In this document: piece by piece, positions 1-12,444 of the stretch | How the letters are laid out: every line of letters starts with the position of its first letter | Position numbering within the stretch: position 1 is the first letter of the stretch | NCBI GenBank assembly: GCA_023055355.1 | Contig: JALJCS010000006.1 | Span: 32,866,501 to 32,930,500, forward strand | Reading direction: 5' to 3' | From: Agelaius tricolor | Taxonomy: Eukaryota; Chordata; Aves; Passeriformes; Icteridae | Length of the DNA stretch: 64,000 nucleotides | Made by a program: the position numbers and the translations under genes | Notes under the pieces: generated by a model | The model's input: only the letters and a program-made list of their open reading frames with translations | The model's database searches: none | Told to the model about the DNA's origin: nothing

Positions 1-1814
1 TGTTCTGAAGCAAAACTCTCTTCCTCAAAGACTGTGTCTTTGGAGAGGTATGAGTTTTTAAAGGGTGAGTCTTCTCCATGCAGAAGGGAGAGTGAAACAA
101 CTGAAGTGTGAGGAGGCTCTGTAAGGAGCAGGGCCTGTCTGGAAGGGAAAGCAAATTTCTCAGCATCAGTCATTGCCGAATTAGTTCTTATCTTGGTGAC
201 TAACTTTTTATCAGTATCCTTTTCTTTAACAGCTCGCTTTCCATTTATGCAAATACATTCAAAAGAAGATTTTTAATGTACAGTGTAAATCTTGACTTGA
301 TTATATAGTCTAAGAACCAAAAAAAATTATGAAAAAATACAAATGTAAAGGATTTTCTATTATATTTTAGACAAACATATACTTTTAAAGTGTTTTAAAT
401 ACTGAATCTTTAATTTTTTTTAATCTCCAGTTGTAATAGCTAAATGGTTTTGCTTCATCATGGCTCCCAAGAGAACTTTTTTCAAATATGCAGTCGAGAG
501 AAATGTTCCAGCTGAGTATCCACTATGTGAAAAACCTAAATAAGCATTTCCCCCACATCTGAATTTCATAATTCACCTTCTAAAAGGAAATGCCATTGCA
601 GGGTTAATTTAAAAAACTTTACCTCTATATGGGTAGCACTTAAATACATTAAAAAATAAAAATCAAAGTTGTTGGTAATATTAGAATACCCAGTTGAGCT
701 ACACTGCACTAGAATTACGGTTTAGCTTCATTTTATTCAGTCTCCTCAATTAAAATATTTAGCTGTTAAAATGAAAGCCTCTACATTAAAAAGAAAAAAA
801 AAAGGAAAAAATACAAAAACCTTGCCTAAGTTTTGTTAAATTCAGCAACTTGACAGTTTGACTGATGTGTATTATATATAGCTCAATTATTTCTTTTTTT
901 AATGCTAACTAGGCAAGCCAACCACACATGTTGGCCTAAATGTGTAATTACAATGAAATGTCTCCTCTCTATACTATTGGCCTTTAGGTATAATCCTTGC
1001 TAGTGATGTGGAAATAAGTAAAGGATGAAAAGCTATTTGCTATTGCTTCTTGTAACTCTGCCGCAGGTTCACAGGCCAAGACAACATGCAGCATATTTAT
1101 ATCAGCTCTATCATTGGGAAAAGGACCAACCATACCAGGCACCTTATATTATTCATCAGATTTGCTTCCACATTAAAATGCTCTTGTTTTCCAGGGGAGT
1201 GATCCTGCAGCCTTTCCTCAAGCTGCTGGTCCAACCAGGCACTGGAGGCTGCCTGAGCAAGGGCTGCGGGAAAAGCCCCAGCCCTCTGTCTCCAGGATAT
1301 CCCTCTGCCATGTGGTCAGTGGCAGCAGCCTCTTCCTAAGCACATCACTCTAAATGCACTTCCTGGGCTCTTTCCATCAAGGAGGAATCCTGCTTTTCAG
1401 CAAGCTACTTCTGGAGACTGCTCCACTTTCCTCTTGCCCTACCAGTCCAGCCTGTTGCCAGGCTCACCAGGCTCTGTGCCCTATCCCACTGCCAGTGAAG
1501 GACAGCTCTGACCACTTCCATCATCCACTCTCAAGAGCACTTGCAGGATGATGAGCCTTGGCCAGTGCCTTGTTCAGGAGGAGGTGTTACCACACCATAG
1601 ACAGCATCTCGTGGGTGTGACCTTGGAAGCAGGTTGGAAATCTCAGCCACGGAGAACTGCAATACTTTGATCAGAAAGAAATGATGCTGCAAACAGCTCT
1701 GGCACCCCCAGCCCCCCTTCCCCAAGTCAATTTATGCAAGCCATATTCATAACGCTGCCTGTGGGAGACAAGTAGTTTGTGTGCTATCATGGTGTGTTTT
1801 ATAAGGACAACAAC

Positions 1815-1829
1815 GATGATGATGATGAT
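1815..1829. repeat. Short GAT trinucleotide repeat
   Basis: About five consecutive GAT units. Too short to be more than a minor microsatellite. Confidence 0.8.
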
Positions 1830-3326
1830 TTATGGAGAATTTCATGCTGTTGGGAGTTAATTCCTGCTATGAAGCTAAATGTCTGCTGCCCATATTCTGA
1901 ATAGTGGAAAGTCAATGGTTCAGTGCCTCAGTGCGTGTGGATTTAGTGTTAATGACTCAGTCCTGTTAACTAACAAGCCAGCTGTAACTGTTGTTAAATG
2001 CCCAACTTTTGAGGATTCATATTTTTTTAAGCAACAATATTTAGTGGTGAAAACTAGCCTTTTAGTTTAGGCAAAATGTGCTTTTTAGCAGCTAATACCT
2101 TTTTTAAAAAAAAAGCGTATAGAGTGAATTTATGAAAATTCATGAGGACCAAAGCAATTTTAAAACAGGAATCTATTAATTTAGTATTCACATAGAATTT
2201 TATAAAGTATTTATTAATAAATGTTATTTTAACACATTCCATTTGAACAGTATTCTTGTACAGAATCTGTTTGTTGTTTTTTTCTAAAGTTACAATATTA
2301 GTTTTGCAATAAACTACTCTAGGTATGTGTGCATCTTAATCTTTCAGGGTCTCAAGCAGAAGTCATCCATCTAAGATGGAACAGTTTGCTGAGGTCAGTT
2401 GTACAGAAATTCCTAGAATTAAATGTTTTCCTTAAAGCAGCATCTGCTTTTTTTTGTTTGGGTTTTTCTTTTTTTTTTTGTAACAATAGAACGAATTATA
2501 AACCCTCAGTTGTTTCCTTTGTATTGCAAAATGTGCTTTCTCATTTTAGAAAGCATGAGTCAACGTATAACTGGAAAGCCTGTCTCTTTTTTTCTGCTTT
2601 TTTTTTTAGGGCTGATTTTATACATCACCACAGAAGATCTAACCCCATCCTCATTTCTTGTCTAATATCACATAGTGAGTTGCACTATACTGCCTTATCA
2701 TTGCCTCTTCAGTCCTCCTACTAAGCAGTGTTCCTTAGATTTAGATCATTGAAGCTCCATTATACATCAGAGAAAATTATTAGAGGGGGAAGAAGAGAAA
2801 AAAATTGATCTGTAGACATAAAACCTAAACTGTGCCTATAAAACAAAACCAGTTACAACTAATTAGTATCTTATTTCTACATTTCAATTATTTATATTCT
2901 TTTAAAATTGCACTTTAGCTCTTGCTCTCTTTCTTGCTCTCCCTTGTTGAATCATTAATAAATACTCTTGTAAAAGTTTTGCACCAGATACATTTATATG
3001 CTTTCACTGGTGGCATATCTACAACTTGTCTCTCACACCTGCCCAAGTGGAGAAGCTGAGATCAGTCAGTCTGCAGTGTGACTTAGACTTTACACCCTCT
3101 TCATGACAGCATATAAATGTTTTATTATGCAATGTGTGTGATGTGAGGCAGCATTTAAGCTACATTTATATTCTCTCATCCCAAGAACCAAAGTGTCCTG
3201 TATATCCTAAGGTCAGGAGACTGGCTCTGTTGTGCATTGTGAGGCACTTTGACTGTTGTCCAACTCACAGTAGCTGCAAAGCTGCAGTGGTAACAGTGGC
3301 CATACTATGTATTAGAGTTCTGAATC

Positions 3327-3332
3327 AATAAA
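3327..3332 (+). terminator. Possible alternative polyadenylation signal
   Basis: An AATAAA is followed by ATATGTTGCC, a GT-containing downstream segment. It could be a proximal site in the putative 3' UTR. A further AATAAA at 2,308-2,313 is an equally unproven alternative. Confidence 0.25.
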
Positions 3333-3542
3333 ATATGTTGCCTTATAACTTGACTAGGGACAGCACCTTTAAAAAGAAAAAAAAAGAAGAGACAAAAAAC
3401 TTCTAAGAACAAATGAAAGCAATAAAATCTCAAGCGATTTGAACACCAAAAGAAAAAAGGTTCAATTTTTCAACATCTGAAATCATCACCTTACAGCGTA
3501 GACAAAAGAGACTGTTTACATCTATAACCTCTTTTTGTTGTT

Positions 3543-3544
<2 letters not shown>

Positions 3545-3587
<43 letters not shown>
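3545..3587. repeat. Poly-T tract, 43 bases
   Basis: An uninterrupted run of 43 T follows TTGTTGTTGG. It may be the poly-A tail of a minus-strand retroposed sequence or simple slippage; no recognisable body lies next to it. Length is likely polymorphic and prone to assembly error. Confidence 0.95.
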
Positions 3588-4492
3588 CCCAGAGCTTACA
3601 GTTATCTCAGTTTTATCAGTGGCTTTAAACTTAAGAGTTAAATTGCTCACTATTATTGGTTTTCCATAGCTTTCAAAATGACTTTATAGCAAATCCTAAA
3701 TTGCATAAGGCCAAAAATGTCAGTGTTCACACACACTCAGAGACAAGATTGATTCTTTAAGTGGAAATCTGATCCTTTTCCAGGCTCTCCTTGGACTGGA
3801 ATCAATAACTGCAACTCGTTATATTTAGACCAATGTGTAATACCTGGGATTCAGGATCTCCAGTTCTACATTTATGCAAGTTAAATGTTAGCATTGCTGA
3901 GTTTCACCTGGTGGAACTGTTCACAAAGCCCCTGGTCAGATCCTGCTATCTGATGCCGTGAGGGTCTTAGACCTAAATATCTTTCTTGACTGAAAATCTG
4001 CATGACAGCCTTCTGAATGAAGACTGGAAGCTCCTTCCAGCTTTGCAGAAACTGCAGCAGTGTCCTGGGGTGAGGGAGGTGGGAGGATTGATTGGGCATT
4101 TCCAGGGAAATTCTTCCCTTGCTGGAATCTAGGAAATTTCAGAGAAATATTTTCCCCACCCCACAGAGCTGACATTGCAAGGAGTTCTCTGACAGAGATC
4201 ACTTTTAGCATGCTTCCACAAGACAAACTTCTTTGCACGAAAGGTGTATTTGCTCTTCTGAGTAAGAACAATTGCCACTGAGAGTTTTGCCAAGGATTTT
4301 ATCATTGGGACCCAAGTGTTTCCCAGCCTGTGGCCGTGAGCTCTGTATCCCTCTCTCTGTAGCAGCTCTCTTCAAACACTGGGTAGCGCTCATCAGTGAA
4401 CATTGCTTCTTTGGACTATTGCCATTGTCCTGGTTTTAAGGAACTTTTAGCACTGCTTGGAGTAAGCCTAAACTATCGAAGTTTATATATAA

Positions 4493-4512
4493 ATATATAT
4501 ATATATATATAT
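4493..4512. repeat. (AT)10 microsatellite
   Basis: Ten perfect AT units lie inside a longer TA-rich stretch (about 4,484-4,519), upstream of the candidate polyadenylation site. Confidence 0.9.
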
Positions 4513-4867
4513 TATATTAAAAAAAAGGTGCTGTCGCAGTAAGTTTTGGGCTTGAGGTTGTTTGTATTGTATGCAAAGGTTTTGTGTTTGTATGTCTGTT
4601 TTATTCTGTAAAGCAACCACCTTCCTTACTGGAGGGAGATACTTTTTTTTTTTGGTACATAAATGTAAATACTTGCTGCAGCATTTAATATGTTTAATTT
4701 TATGTTAAGCTTTTTGTTGCATTGTGAACCCATTATTGTTACAAATGGACAATGAGTTCATTGAGACTGTTCAACTAGGTCAGATTTTTACATCTCTTTC
4801 TAGCTAGAAGAGAAAGGATTTTTGTGCATTTGTACAAATGTTAATAATATCACTGCAATTCCAATAT

Positions 4868-4873
4868 AATAAA
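4868..4873 (+). terminator. Candidate main polyadenylation signal (AATAAA)
   Basis: A canonical AATAAA lies after an AU-rich stretch containing a TGTACAAATG motif. It is followed within 40 bases by the T/GT-containing stretch TAGTTTGTCTGT, a reasonable downstream element. If 1-4,890 is the CREB5 3' UTR, this is the best 3' end. After it the AU-rich, UTR-like character gives way to mixed sequence. Confidence 0.45.
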
Positions 4874-6960
4874 GCACTCAAATATAAATAATTCTAATAG
4901 TTTGTCTGTATCTATACTCCAGACATTTTACCACACATGTAACTCCTGCAATTAAGCCAAGCTATTCTTCACTGATTTATCTTATGACCTACAACCCCTC
5001 ATGTCCCTCCAAACTGGAGGAGGACCACGGTGCAGGGCACACTGCTGTCTGGTGGGAGGAGCAATGTGCTGTGCAGACCTTGCAGCTCACCATTGTCCTC
5101 CAGCAGCCAAGGTGACTTGGTAAGAACAAGTTCTCTGAACCTCTTCCAAGCAGGGAGGCTGCAAAGCCTCAAACAAAAAGACTTACGTGGTGGAGCCTGA
5201 CATGAGGCCTCCGCATAAGGATGAGACAAGCTGTTACTTTACTTTTCCTTGCAGCTGGAGTGTGCTTGTATCAAAATACACTCCATGCTTGTTATCCCGC
5301 CAACCTCTCGTCTTGCCAAAAGCTGCCTGGAAATGGATTTCCTGCTGGGCTAATTAGCTCTAATTGTGATGCCCCTGTTATCTTGCCAACCTCATTTCTC
5401 ACTATAAATTGGTCCAATACAGACCTTGGCACAATAATGCGTAAACTGTAATCTAAAGTTAGTCGGGATGAACCCACCTCTCCAGTGGGAATCAGATTAG
5501 CTGTAGATTAATGCAACTTGATGTCTTGCAGGCAGTCCCAGAGCGAGGGCCTGACCCAAGCGGTGCAGCCTCGGTGACAAGGACCAGCCTGGCTGCAAGC
5601 GCTCTGTGCTGGTGTCACACTGCAGGATATCGGCCCCATGCGGTGTGACCGTGCTGCTCCCTTGGGGGCCCTGGCACAGGCACGGCTTCTGCTGCTCTCC
5701 CCCCTGGTTTTTAAAAGGCTAAATCTGGCCAAGAGCATTCACCCTCCTAAAATGGGTAGGAAAAAGGCAGAGCCGTGCCCCTGTTCCCATCCTCCCCTTG
5801 TAAAAGCTGGAAGATGGGGCAGTGGGTGCACATGGGGTGTACCTCTTTAAGGGGGTACAGCAGATGTTTTCACCAAACATCAAGGCATGGCATTACCTGG
5901 ATACTTTTCTGAGGTCATATACTCCTGCATTTCCTTTAAAGCAGGGATGTCATGCCACTGCTTAACATGTATTTATAAAGCAGGGCTCTTGCTCTGGTGC
6001 CAAATACTGAAAGAGGATCATCATATCTGTAAAAATAGGTGCCTCTCATGAAGACATATCACAGGATAACTTTATTGTCCACACAGTTATATTTACACCT
6101 GACAGTATGAGCTAAGCAAGATGTATTCAGACTGAGGTAACACTGCCCTTTACAGCTGATTCATGGTTTCCCAAACCTGATCGTAGTATTTGTTCCTCTT
6201 CCAAGCAGTCCACTGTTACTATTGCTCTCTCCAGGCTGCTCTGGACATCATAACAAAGTTATTATTAGCAAGAAAATGAATCAGTGTGAGCGCACATTCT
6301 TCTCCTTTGCAGGGATGCAGCCAGAACTAGACTAAGCTGAGGACGCTCTGCATCAGCAAGAAGGTTGCCCCAGGTTATGCTGGTCAGAGCCGCAGTACAG
6401 AGAGACTCCTTCCCTCTGCCACACCAGCCTCTCATGCTTTGGCTGGACCCACTTAGCTCCTCAACGTGTCCCAGCTTTTTCCTGAACCCAGGTTGCAGCC
6501 TCCTTGCTATAAGGGCATTCAAAACTAATGGCAATATAGCACAGATTTCAAGGAGGGATGATAAGCAAGCACAGAGGACACCATAGGTACCCAAGGACAT
6601 TGGCAAAAGGACAAGGCAGAGTAACAGAGCAACAACAGCAATTTGGAGAAAGCAAACACCTCCCTAAAAAAGGAGTGTGGAGCTAGGGGAGGGTGGTGAA
6701 CCTCCATGAGCCCAGACATAAAGAGACTCTTCTCAGCTCTTATGAGCTGAGAAATTGGAATTGAACTAGTGCTAGAGAAACCCTTCAGCATGAGGATGAA
6801 AAAATATGGCAGACATGAGTGGGTTTTTTTTGTTAAAAAAAAGTTTACAAATACTGGGATAGAGGGAACACTGTACCTGCAAGGATGCAAAGCTCTTCAG
6901 TATCACACTGACTCTCAGCATAAAAGAGACAAAGCCTGTCTGACCTCCTTTTGGATAATT

Positions 6961-7012
6961 TCCCCACATGCAACTAGTGGGGAATCTCCCCACATGCAGC
7001 TCTTGGGGAGAG
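6961..7012. repeat. Imperfect tandem duplication, 26-bp period
   Basis: Two adjacent copies of a unit beginning TCCCCACATGCA and containing GGGGA, offset by exactly 26 bases with a few mismatches. Confidence 0.75.
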
Positions 7013-7489
7013 GCTCAGAAATTATGTGGTTGGTTAGGTCCCCTCATTAGCAACACTTTGTTACCCACAGCTCTAGCAAAGGCTTGCAGGACAGACCGAC
7101 CTCTCACCCTTCCCTGCCCACCTGGAGTCACTGTCTAGCTGGAGGCAGGCAATGGATGTTTTCTTCTCCACAATAGCTACTGGCTGCTGAGGGCCCACTA
7201 CAGGAGACTCCAGCTGTGATCCTACCCTCAGAATTAACCTGTTACACCCACTTTCTTTACACTTTACTGACAGGCATTTGTGGGCTTACCCACAGGGAAC
7301 AGGCACAAGATAAATCACAAAAATTTATTGAGAACTTTTTGCTAGGGAGTCAAAAAATTAATCAAGCATCAGAAAGGAAGGATCAAAGTTAAACCAGGAC
7401 CACCACTACCATTTAGGTCAGAGGCAACAACTGATGGTCTGGCACTATTTGCTCAATTCTTTAGTCTGCTTTGTTATTGCAATTGCCCT

Positions 7490-7491
<2 letters not shown>

Positions 7492-7529
<38 letters not shown>
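7492..7529. repeat. Poly-T tract, 38 bases
   Basis: An uninterrupted run of T. It creates a spurious polyphenylalanine/polylysine reading frame on the two strands, which should not be taken as coding. Confidence 0.95.
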
Positions 7530-7531
<2 letters not shown>

Positions 7532-10500
7532 CTCCAAGCTGCTGTGCAGCAACAGGGACATTTGTTTTAGTGGCTCTAAGAAGGGCATTAGTGCTGCCAT
7601 GCGCTTAAAGCTCTCTTTCTGCAGCATTCTTGAGCAGTATTTTTCCTCTAGCCTCTATTCTCCAGCAATACAATGCCAGAGTATGAGAATGACCCAGTGA
7701 AGCTGATAAAATATTTAAGACGCGTGTTCTGATTGTGTTAGGTAAGAAAATACCACCAGAGCCCGACCATTAGTGAACCTGATCAGTCCACTCCCCCAGG
7801 AATCAGTCCATTCCTGCCAGCAGAGCAAGCCAGAGCAGTCTGAACTAGAAGCAGTAAGGCAGCTGCCTTTCCCAAAAGAGAGGGAAGCTTGAAAGTGTAT
7901 TTTGCAGAGATGAGGAATTTGCAACCTGTGGCTCCTGCTCTAAAAGCAAGAAAAAGAGACATATAGGTGTATAGACAAGCAGACATAGATTCTATAGATA
8001 CATATAGACAATAGAGATATACAGATGCAGACAGCAGAGATGTGTGCCTGTGTGTATACACAGCAGGTCAGCAGGTGTTTTCACAGGGCATTGCATTCAG
8101 CTGACAGCAAGTCAACTTAAAAGAAAGAAAAATATTTGACATAACTGGCCAGTTCATGTAGGAAATTGAGTTGAGAAAAAATAAATAAAGGCAGAAACGG
8201 ATTAGTTTAAATTTGGGGCCCTCTGGATTATAATGGATCCCATAGGAAGACAGGAGGCTTTGTATGGAAGGACTCTATATCCTCCTTGCACTTTCCCTTT
8301 TGTTTCACTGATCATTTTCATTCTGTGTTATTTGGTGGTTGAGCCAATTCCAGCTTAGTAGAAGCTTTTCTTAGCTTGAAGAAGCTGTGCTACACAGACA
8401 ACATGTAGCCATGGATAAGAAAAAAGAACTGTCCATAGTGGGACACGGCTGTGGACTCCAGTTACACTGGGCTGTGTAGGGTATCACAACACCAGTCGTT
8501 GTTTTGACTTGGGTTTTTTGTTGTTGGTATTTTGCTGTGGTTGCTCCCTGTACTTTGATCTATACGTTAAATAGTCAGAATTAAAGTCAGTCAGTCTTCA
8601 CAAGCTGGATGGGGAGGATGAGGAAGGGGTAGTTTTGCTACCAGAGTCCTTCTACAATGGTGGCTGACTTTAGAGGCAAGGTTTTATCATTCAGATGCAC
8701 TGACTGACTCCCCCTTGAGTGCCTAATTCCTGTAATCCTAAATTCATCCCCTAGAATAGCTGAGGGACTATCAGCCCTTTGTGAAGGTTCTTCTGCTACC
8801 TCTTTGTGGTAATACTGTGTGGCATGAGGTGAAGAGCCTGGGGGGACACCCACAGCCCCACAGTTCCACAGTAACACAATGTGGTAACATCTTGGCAGCA
8901 AGATTTGCAGGGCTCCCACTGTACTGACACACCTGACACCGCACTGCAGGTGACTCCTGCCACTACACTGCAAAAGCTGAGCTAAACCAATGCCCTGCCA
9001 TTAGTCTGACTGTGCCTCAAGCCAATCTGACTGACTAAAACTAAGGAAAAATGCAATGGAAAATTATTTATCATGTTGCCAGTGTAGCTAACTGGTGTGG
9101 CAAACCATGCAGCTCACCATGTGCAGACCCTGGCGAGGGCAGGAAGGACAGTGGGCAGGTGAGTGGGCAGGGAGCGAGCAGAGAATGAAAAAATGGCCAA
9201 AATGTTTGTGAGTTGCTGCGTGGTGAAGCTGTACTCCTAGGCTGTGCCCAGACAGAAACTCAAGTGAGATGGTGTCTGCATCTTGTGCCATTAGTGGCAG
9301 TGGTTCTGCCCTGTTGTTCCTGTGAGGTTTCTACACTGACCCATCACCAAGGCTTCACCCAGAGCTGTCCTCCCCCTCCAAAGCCCATGAAGCCAAAAGT
9401 AGCCTTAAAAAATGACCTGCTGTCTGCCTTCAAAGAGTCAGAAATACTCACTCTGCAGAGACAGGGAAACCCAAGCTACTGATTACAATGTGCTTTTAAA
9501 TTCTTTTTACAGTGGATCTCCATAGCAGAACTCACATTTTTAGTTGATTAGAAAGACCTTCATGCGTATCTCCACAAGGGCAATTTCCTCTGTCATGTTA
9601 TCCCTCATGTCACTCCAGGAGAATTGTACAAAGATCCTTTTTAGCAGCAGCAAAAAGAGGTACCATCTTGATCTGCCCACAAAAATATGTCTGCTTTCCT
9701 TGCAAGCCCATGCTGAGCAAAGAGAGTGTGCAGGGCTGAGCCCTGTCAAGGGACAGTGCCACAGAAGGAAGCATGACACCCACAGCCCTGGCACTCACAG
9801 CTTGTTTCTGGGACAGGATGAGAAAGGCCTGTTTTTCCCAATTGCAAAATAAGACCCTTTGGCTTGCTGAAGCCGTAGAAGTCAGGAATACAGCAGTCCC
9901 TTTTCCAGGAAAACTCTACTTCTAATGCGGTATGGGAGCAGTAGGAACCCATCAGAGCTGCAAAGCAGAGCTCCATCACTGCTGCTGGGCTAATCTGAGC
10001 CAGCAGCTGGGAGTGAAAGCCAAGGACAGCTTTTAAATGCACGCGGCAGAGAGGAATGAAAAATATTAATTTTAAATGGATCGACACTGGCCTTGGAACT
10101 AGGCAGGCAAACATCCAAACCTGTCAGGAGGGAGTAATGAGGGCTTTAAAATTAGATGTGATCACCTATCTGCGGCTGTACAGAGTGTTTGCTGTGTATC
10201 CCTCATACCTTAGGGAGAACCCCAGACATGTGAGGTTACAAGTGGGCTGTCTGTCTATGGGCTCTTTCATCTGAAAGTTTCAAGTGCTTCTCAGGCTTTA
10301 ATTTAGTGCCTTAATTACCCAGGGATTTAGGTAAATATAATTGTCTTCATTTTTCCCAGCAGTACACAGAGAGGAATAGACTGACAGAGAAACCAGAAAG
10401 CGTGAGCACGCCCCCCGCTCTCCTACCCCCCTTTCCTGCTCTTGCCAACAGCCCGTACATCAGGGCCCTGCCAGGAGACTGCGGGCAGGCAAAGCTTTAC

Positions 10501-12362
10501 CTTCTGAAGGCATACCCATGCAGTCCTCCCTAAGAACTGTAATCCTTGCCCTCAAGGAGAAATGAGCTGTTTTGCTTTCCATTTGTCTTCTTCAAAGCTC
10601 TGGCCAAACTCATCCTCATTAGGAGGCCATTAAAACACCGATGTTCCTCACATTACGATTTCCTCTTGGATTAGATGGGAAGATTTTTACACGCTGTAAA
10701 AAGATTCTCCGGTTCTAACATCTCCTTTTTTATTTGCCCAGACCAAAAGCTTGCAAAGAACAGGAATGGGAAACCATACCAGCATTCAAATAAAATGCCA
10801 CAATCATCCACAGAGGCGAGGGGAAAGCCCTACAGTCTCGTTAGCCAAACTTGCACATGGTTCTAATCAAATGGGTGGGAGGGAGACATTCCCTTGGCCA
10901 CGGATACCAACGATTTTTTCCTTAGGTTCCAATTCTGTAACTCTTATTCATCTGAAGATAAACGGGCTTTTCAGGCAGGGAAAGAGGGCTTTGGGACCAG
11001 GCTTTAAGGCTTTTCATGTATTCATGAAGTTGTCACTTGCCTTTTACATTCAAATTCTGATGGGTCAGACTTCCTAGACGGTGTCTTTCAACACCTAATA
11101 ACTCACCCAGCAAGCTCCAGTGCTAATACAGACGTCTTCTTATCAAGCTTGAGACTGAGAGGTTTGAGGATTATTTTAAAGACACTTTTTGGATTTATAC
11201 TGAATCCTTCACAGGGATTATTTATGTGGCATTTCTTTCCCATTACACAGTTGAAAATATCACCTGTTTTAGCAGGAGATTTCTGGGGTGAGGGCAGAAA
11301 TATTTTGAGGAATTTGGTCATTGCCATTTGCTAATGGAAAATGTAGCAAGTGAAGCAGTTTTTTTAAAACCACAATAAATTTTATATTTGTTACTGCTGG
11401 ATTCCCATTAAATGCATTAATTACAGGAATGTTTAATGAAACAAGTGAAAAAAAAAAACCCTCCATTATGTATAGAGCACTGTGAAAAACAAGGTATTCA
11501 GCAGCATGTGCTCTTATATACTCTTAATAAAGGACCTTACCATAAGGTAAAAACCCAATAAAATATGCTATAATGTGCTGTGGGACCCACCATTGATTTA
11601 CAATACATTTACTCCTTTAGCACTAAGCGAGTTTTGTACAATACACAGCCAGCTTTTATATATTTATATATAAGAACCATTTTTGTCTCACAAAGATTTA
11701 TTGAATTTCCCCAGAGCATATTCATTTTCTAAAAAGTTCTTTGTTTTGCTCGATATTCATTGTAATAAAGGCAACAATCTTCTTCCTGATTGATACCCAC
11801 GATATTAAAATTACCCAAAAAAAGAGAGCTGATATCGTAATACTTTATAAGGAAATATTACTCTGTAGGCTCTGTGAGACTAAATGCAAACAGAGTTTTG
11901 CTAATCTGGCATTTTGCAAAACTGCAGCATGTTGGGCAAGGTCTAGAAATACATGGCAAAATTATTGTGAAGTTCCAGTTTCTAATTCTTCCAAGAAACT
12001 ATAAATGAGTAATTTTAAAAATACGTTCATACACCTTCTCTTCCCCCAAATTTAAATTACAGACATGTAAAACCCATAGCAGAAAGTTCAATATAACTGC
12101 TGAGAAAGTTAAATTATGCATAACATAATGAACATGGGTCGAAATCCTTGAAGAAATGAAGGGAGATTCTCTGAAATGCACTTGCCAATCCTTTGCATGT
12201 CATCAAAGACTATTTTTTCAAGCACGATGTAATGTCTCATGATATAATGGAACAGTTCTCGGTGTTCCTTATTAGTCACACAGATTATTATGGTTGGCAG
12301 AGGGTCCTCTCTGCATTCCTTCCTTAGAGGTACATTTGCTCTCCGATGCCCATTCAGTCCAC

Positions 12363-12369
12363 TATAAAA
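12363..12369 (+). promoter_or_regulatory. TATA-like element before an isolated CpG island
   Basis: TATAAAA lies about 80 bases before the sequence becomes GC- and CpG-rich, in the right place to direct plus-strand initiation near 12,393-12,400. The motif alone is weak evidence; its position at the island's left shoulder is the reason to list it. Confidence 0.25.
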
Positions 12370-12444
12370 TTCAGCCCCCCGGACTTAAAAGGGCCCCCTT
12401 CTGCCTCATCCTCACCTGTAATAATGGGAGGGGAACGTGCAAGA

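Larger units (their letters stand above)
1..4890 (+). other. CREB5: Probable distal 3' UTR of a long mRNA, likely CREB5
   Basis: No convincing coding sequence is present. The stretch is AU-rich, with many short T runs, scattered internal AATAAA hexamers, a Pumilio-type TGTAAATA near 4,666, and a strong AATAAA at 4,868-4,873 followed by T/GT-containing sequence. That is how a long vertebrate 3' UTR looks. Assignment to CREB5 rests on known amniote gene order (CREB5 upstream of and convergent with TRIL) and on CREB5 having a very long 3' UTR; no CREB5 codon or bZIP sequence lies in the window, so the gene name is inference. It could instead be plain intergenic DNA with chance AATAAA motifs. The left boundary is the window edge. 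Confidence 0.42.
4891..12340. other. Gene-poor spacer, left part
   Basis: No open reading frame here resembles a known family; the short ones are of chance length. It holds a homeobox-site-rich stretch around 5,300-5,450, an imperfect 26-bp tandem duplication at 6,961-7,012, a 38-base T run at 7,492-7,529, an AGACATA-rich simple stretch at about 7,955-8,050, and apparently unique sequence at about 10,040-10,340 and 11,130-11,460 that reads like conserved non-coding DNA. Confidence 0.5.

Noticed and set aside
7434..7700. 88-codon frame with a long polyphenylalanine run
   Set aside because: It is made by the 38-base T tract at 7,492-7,529.
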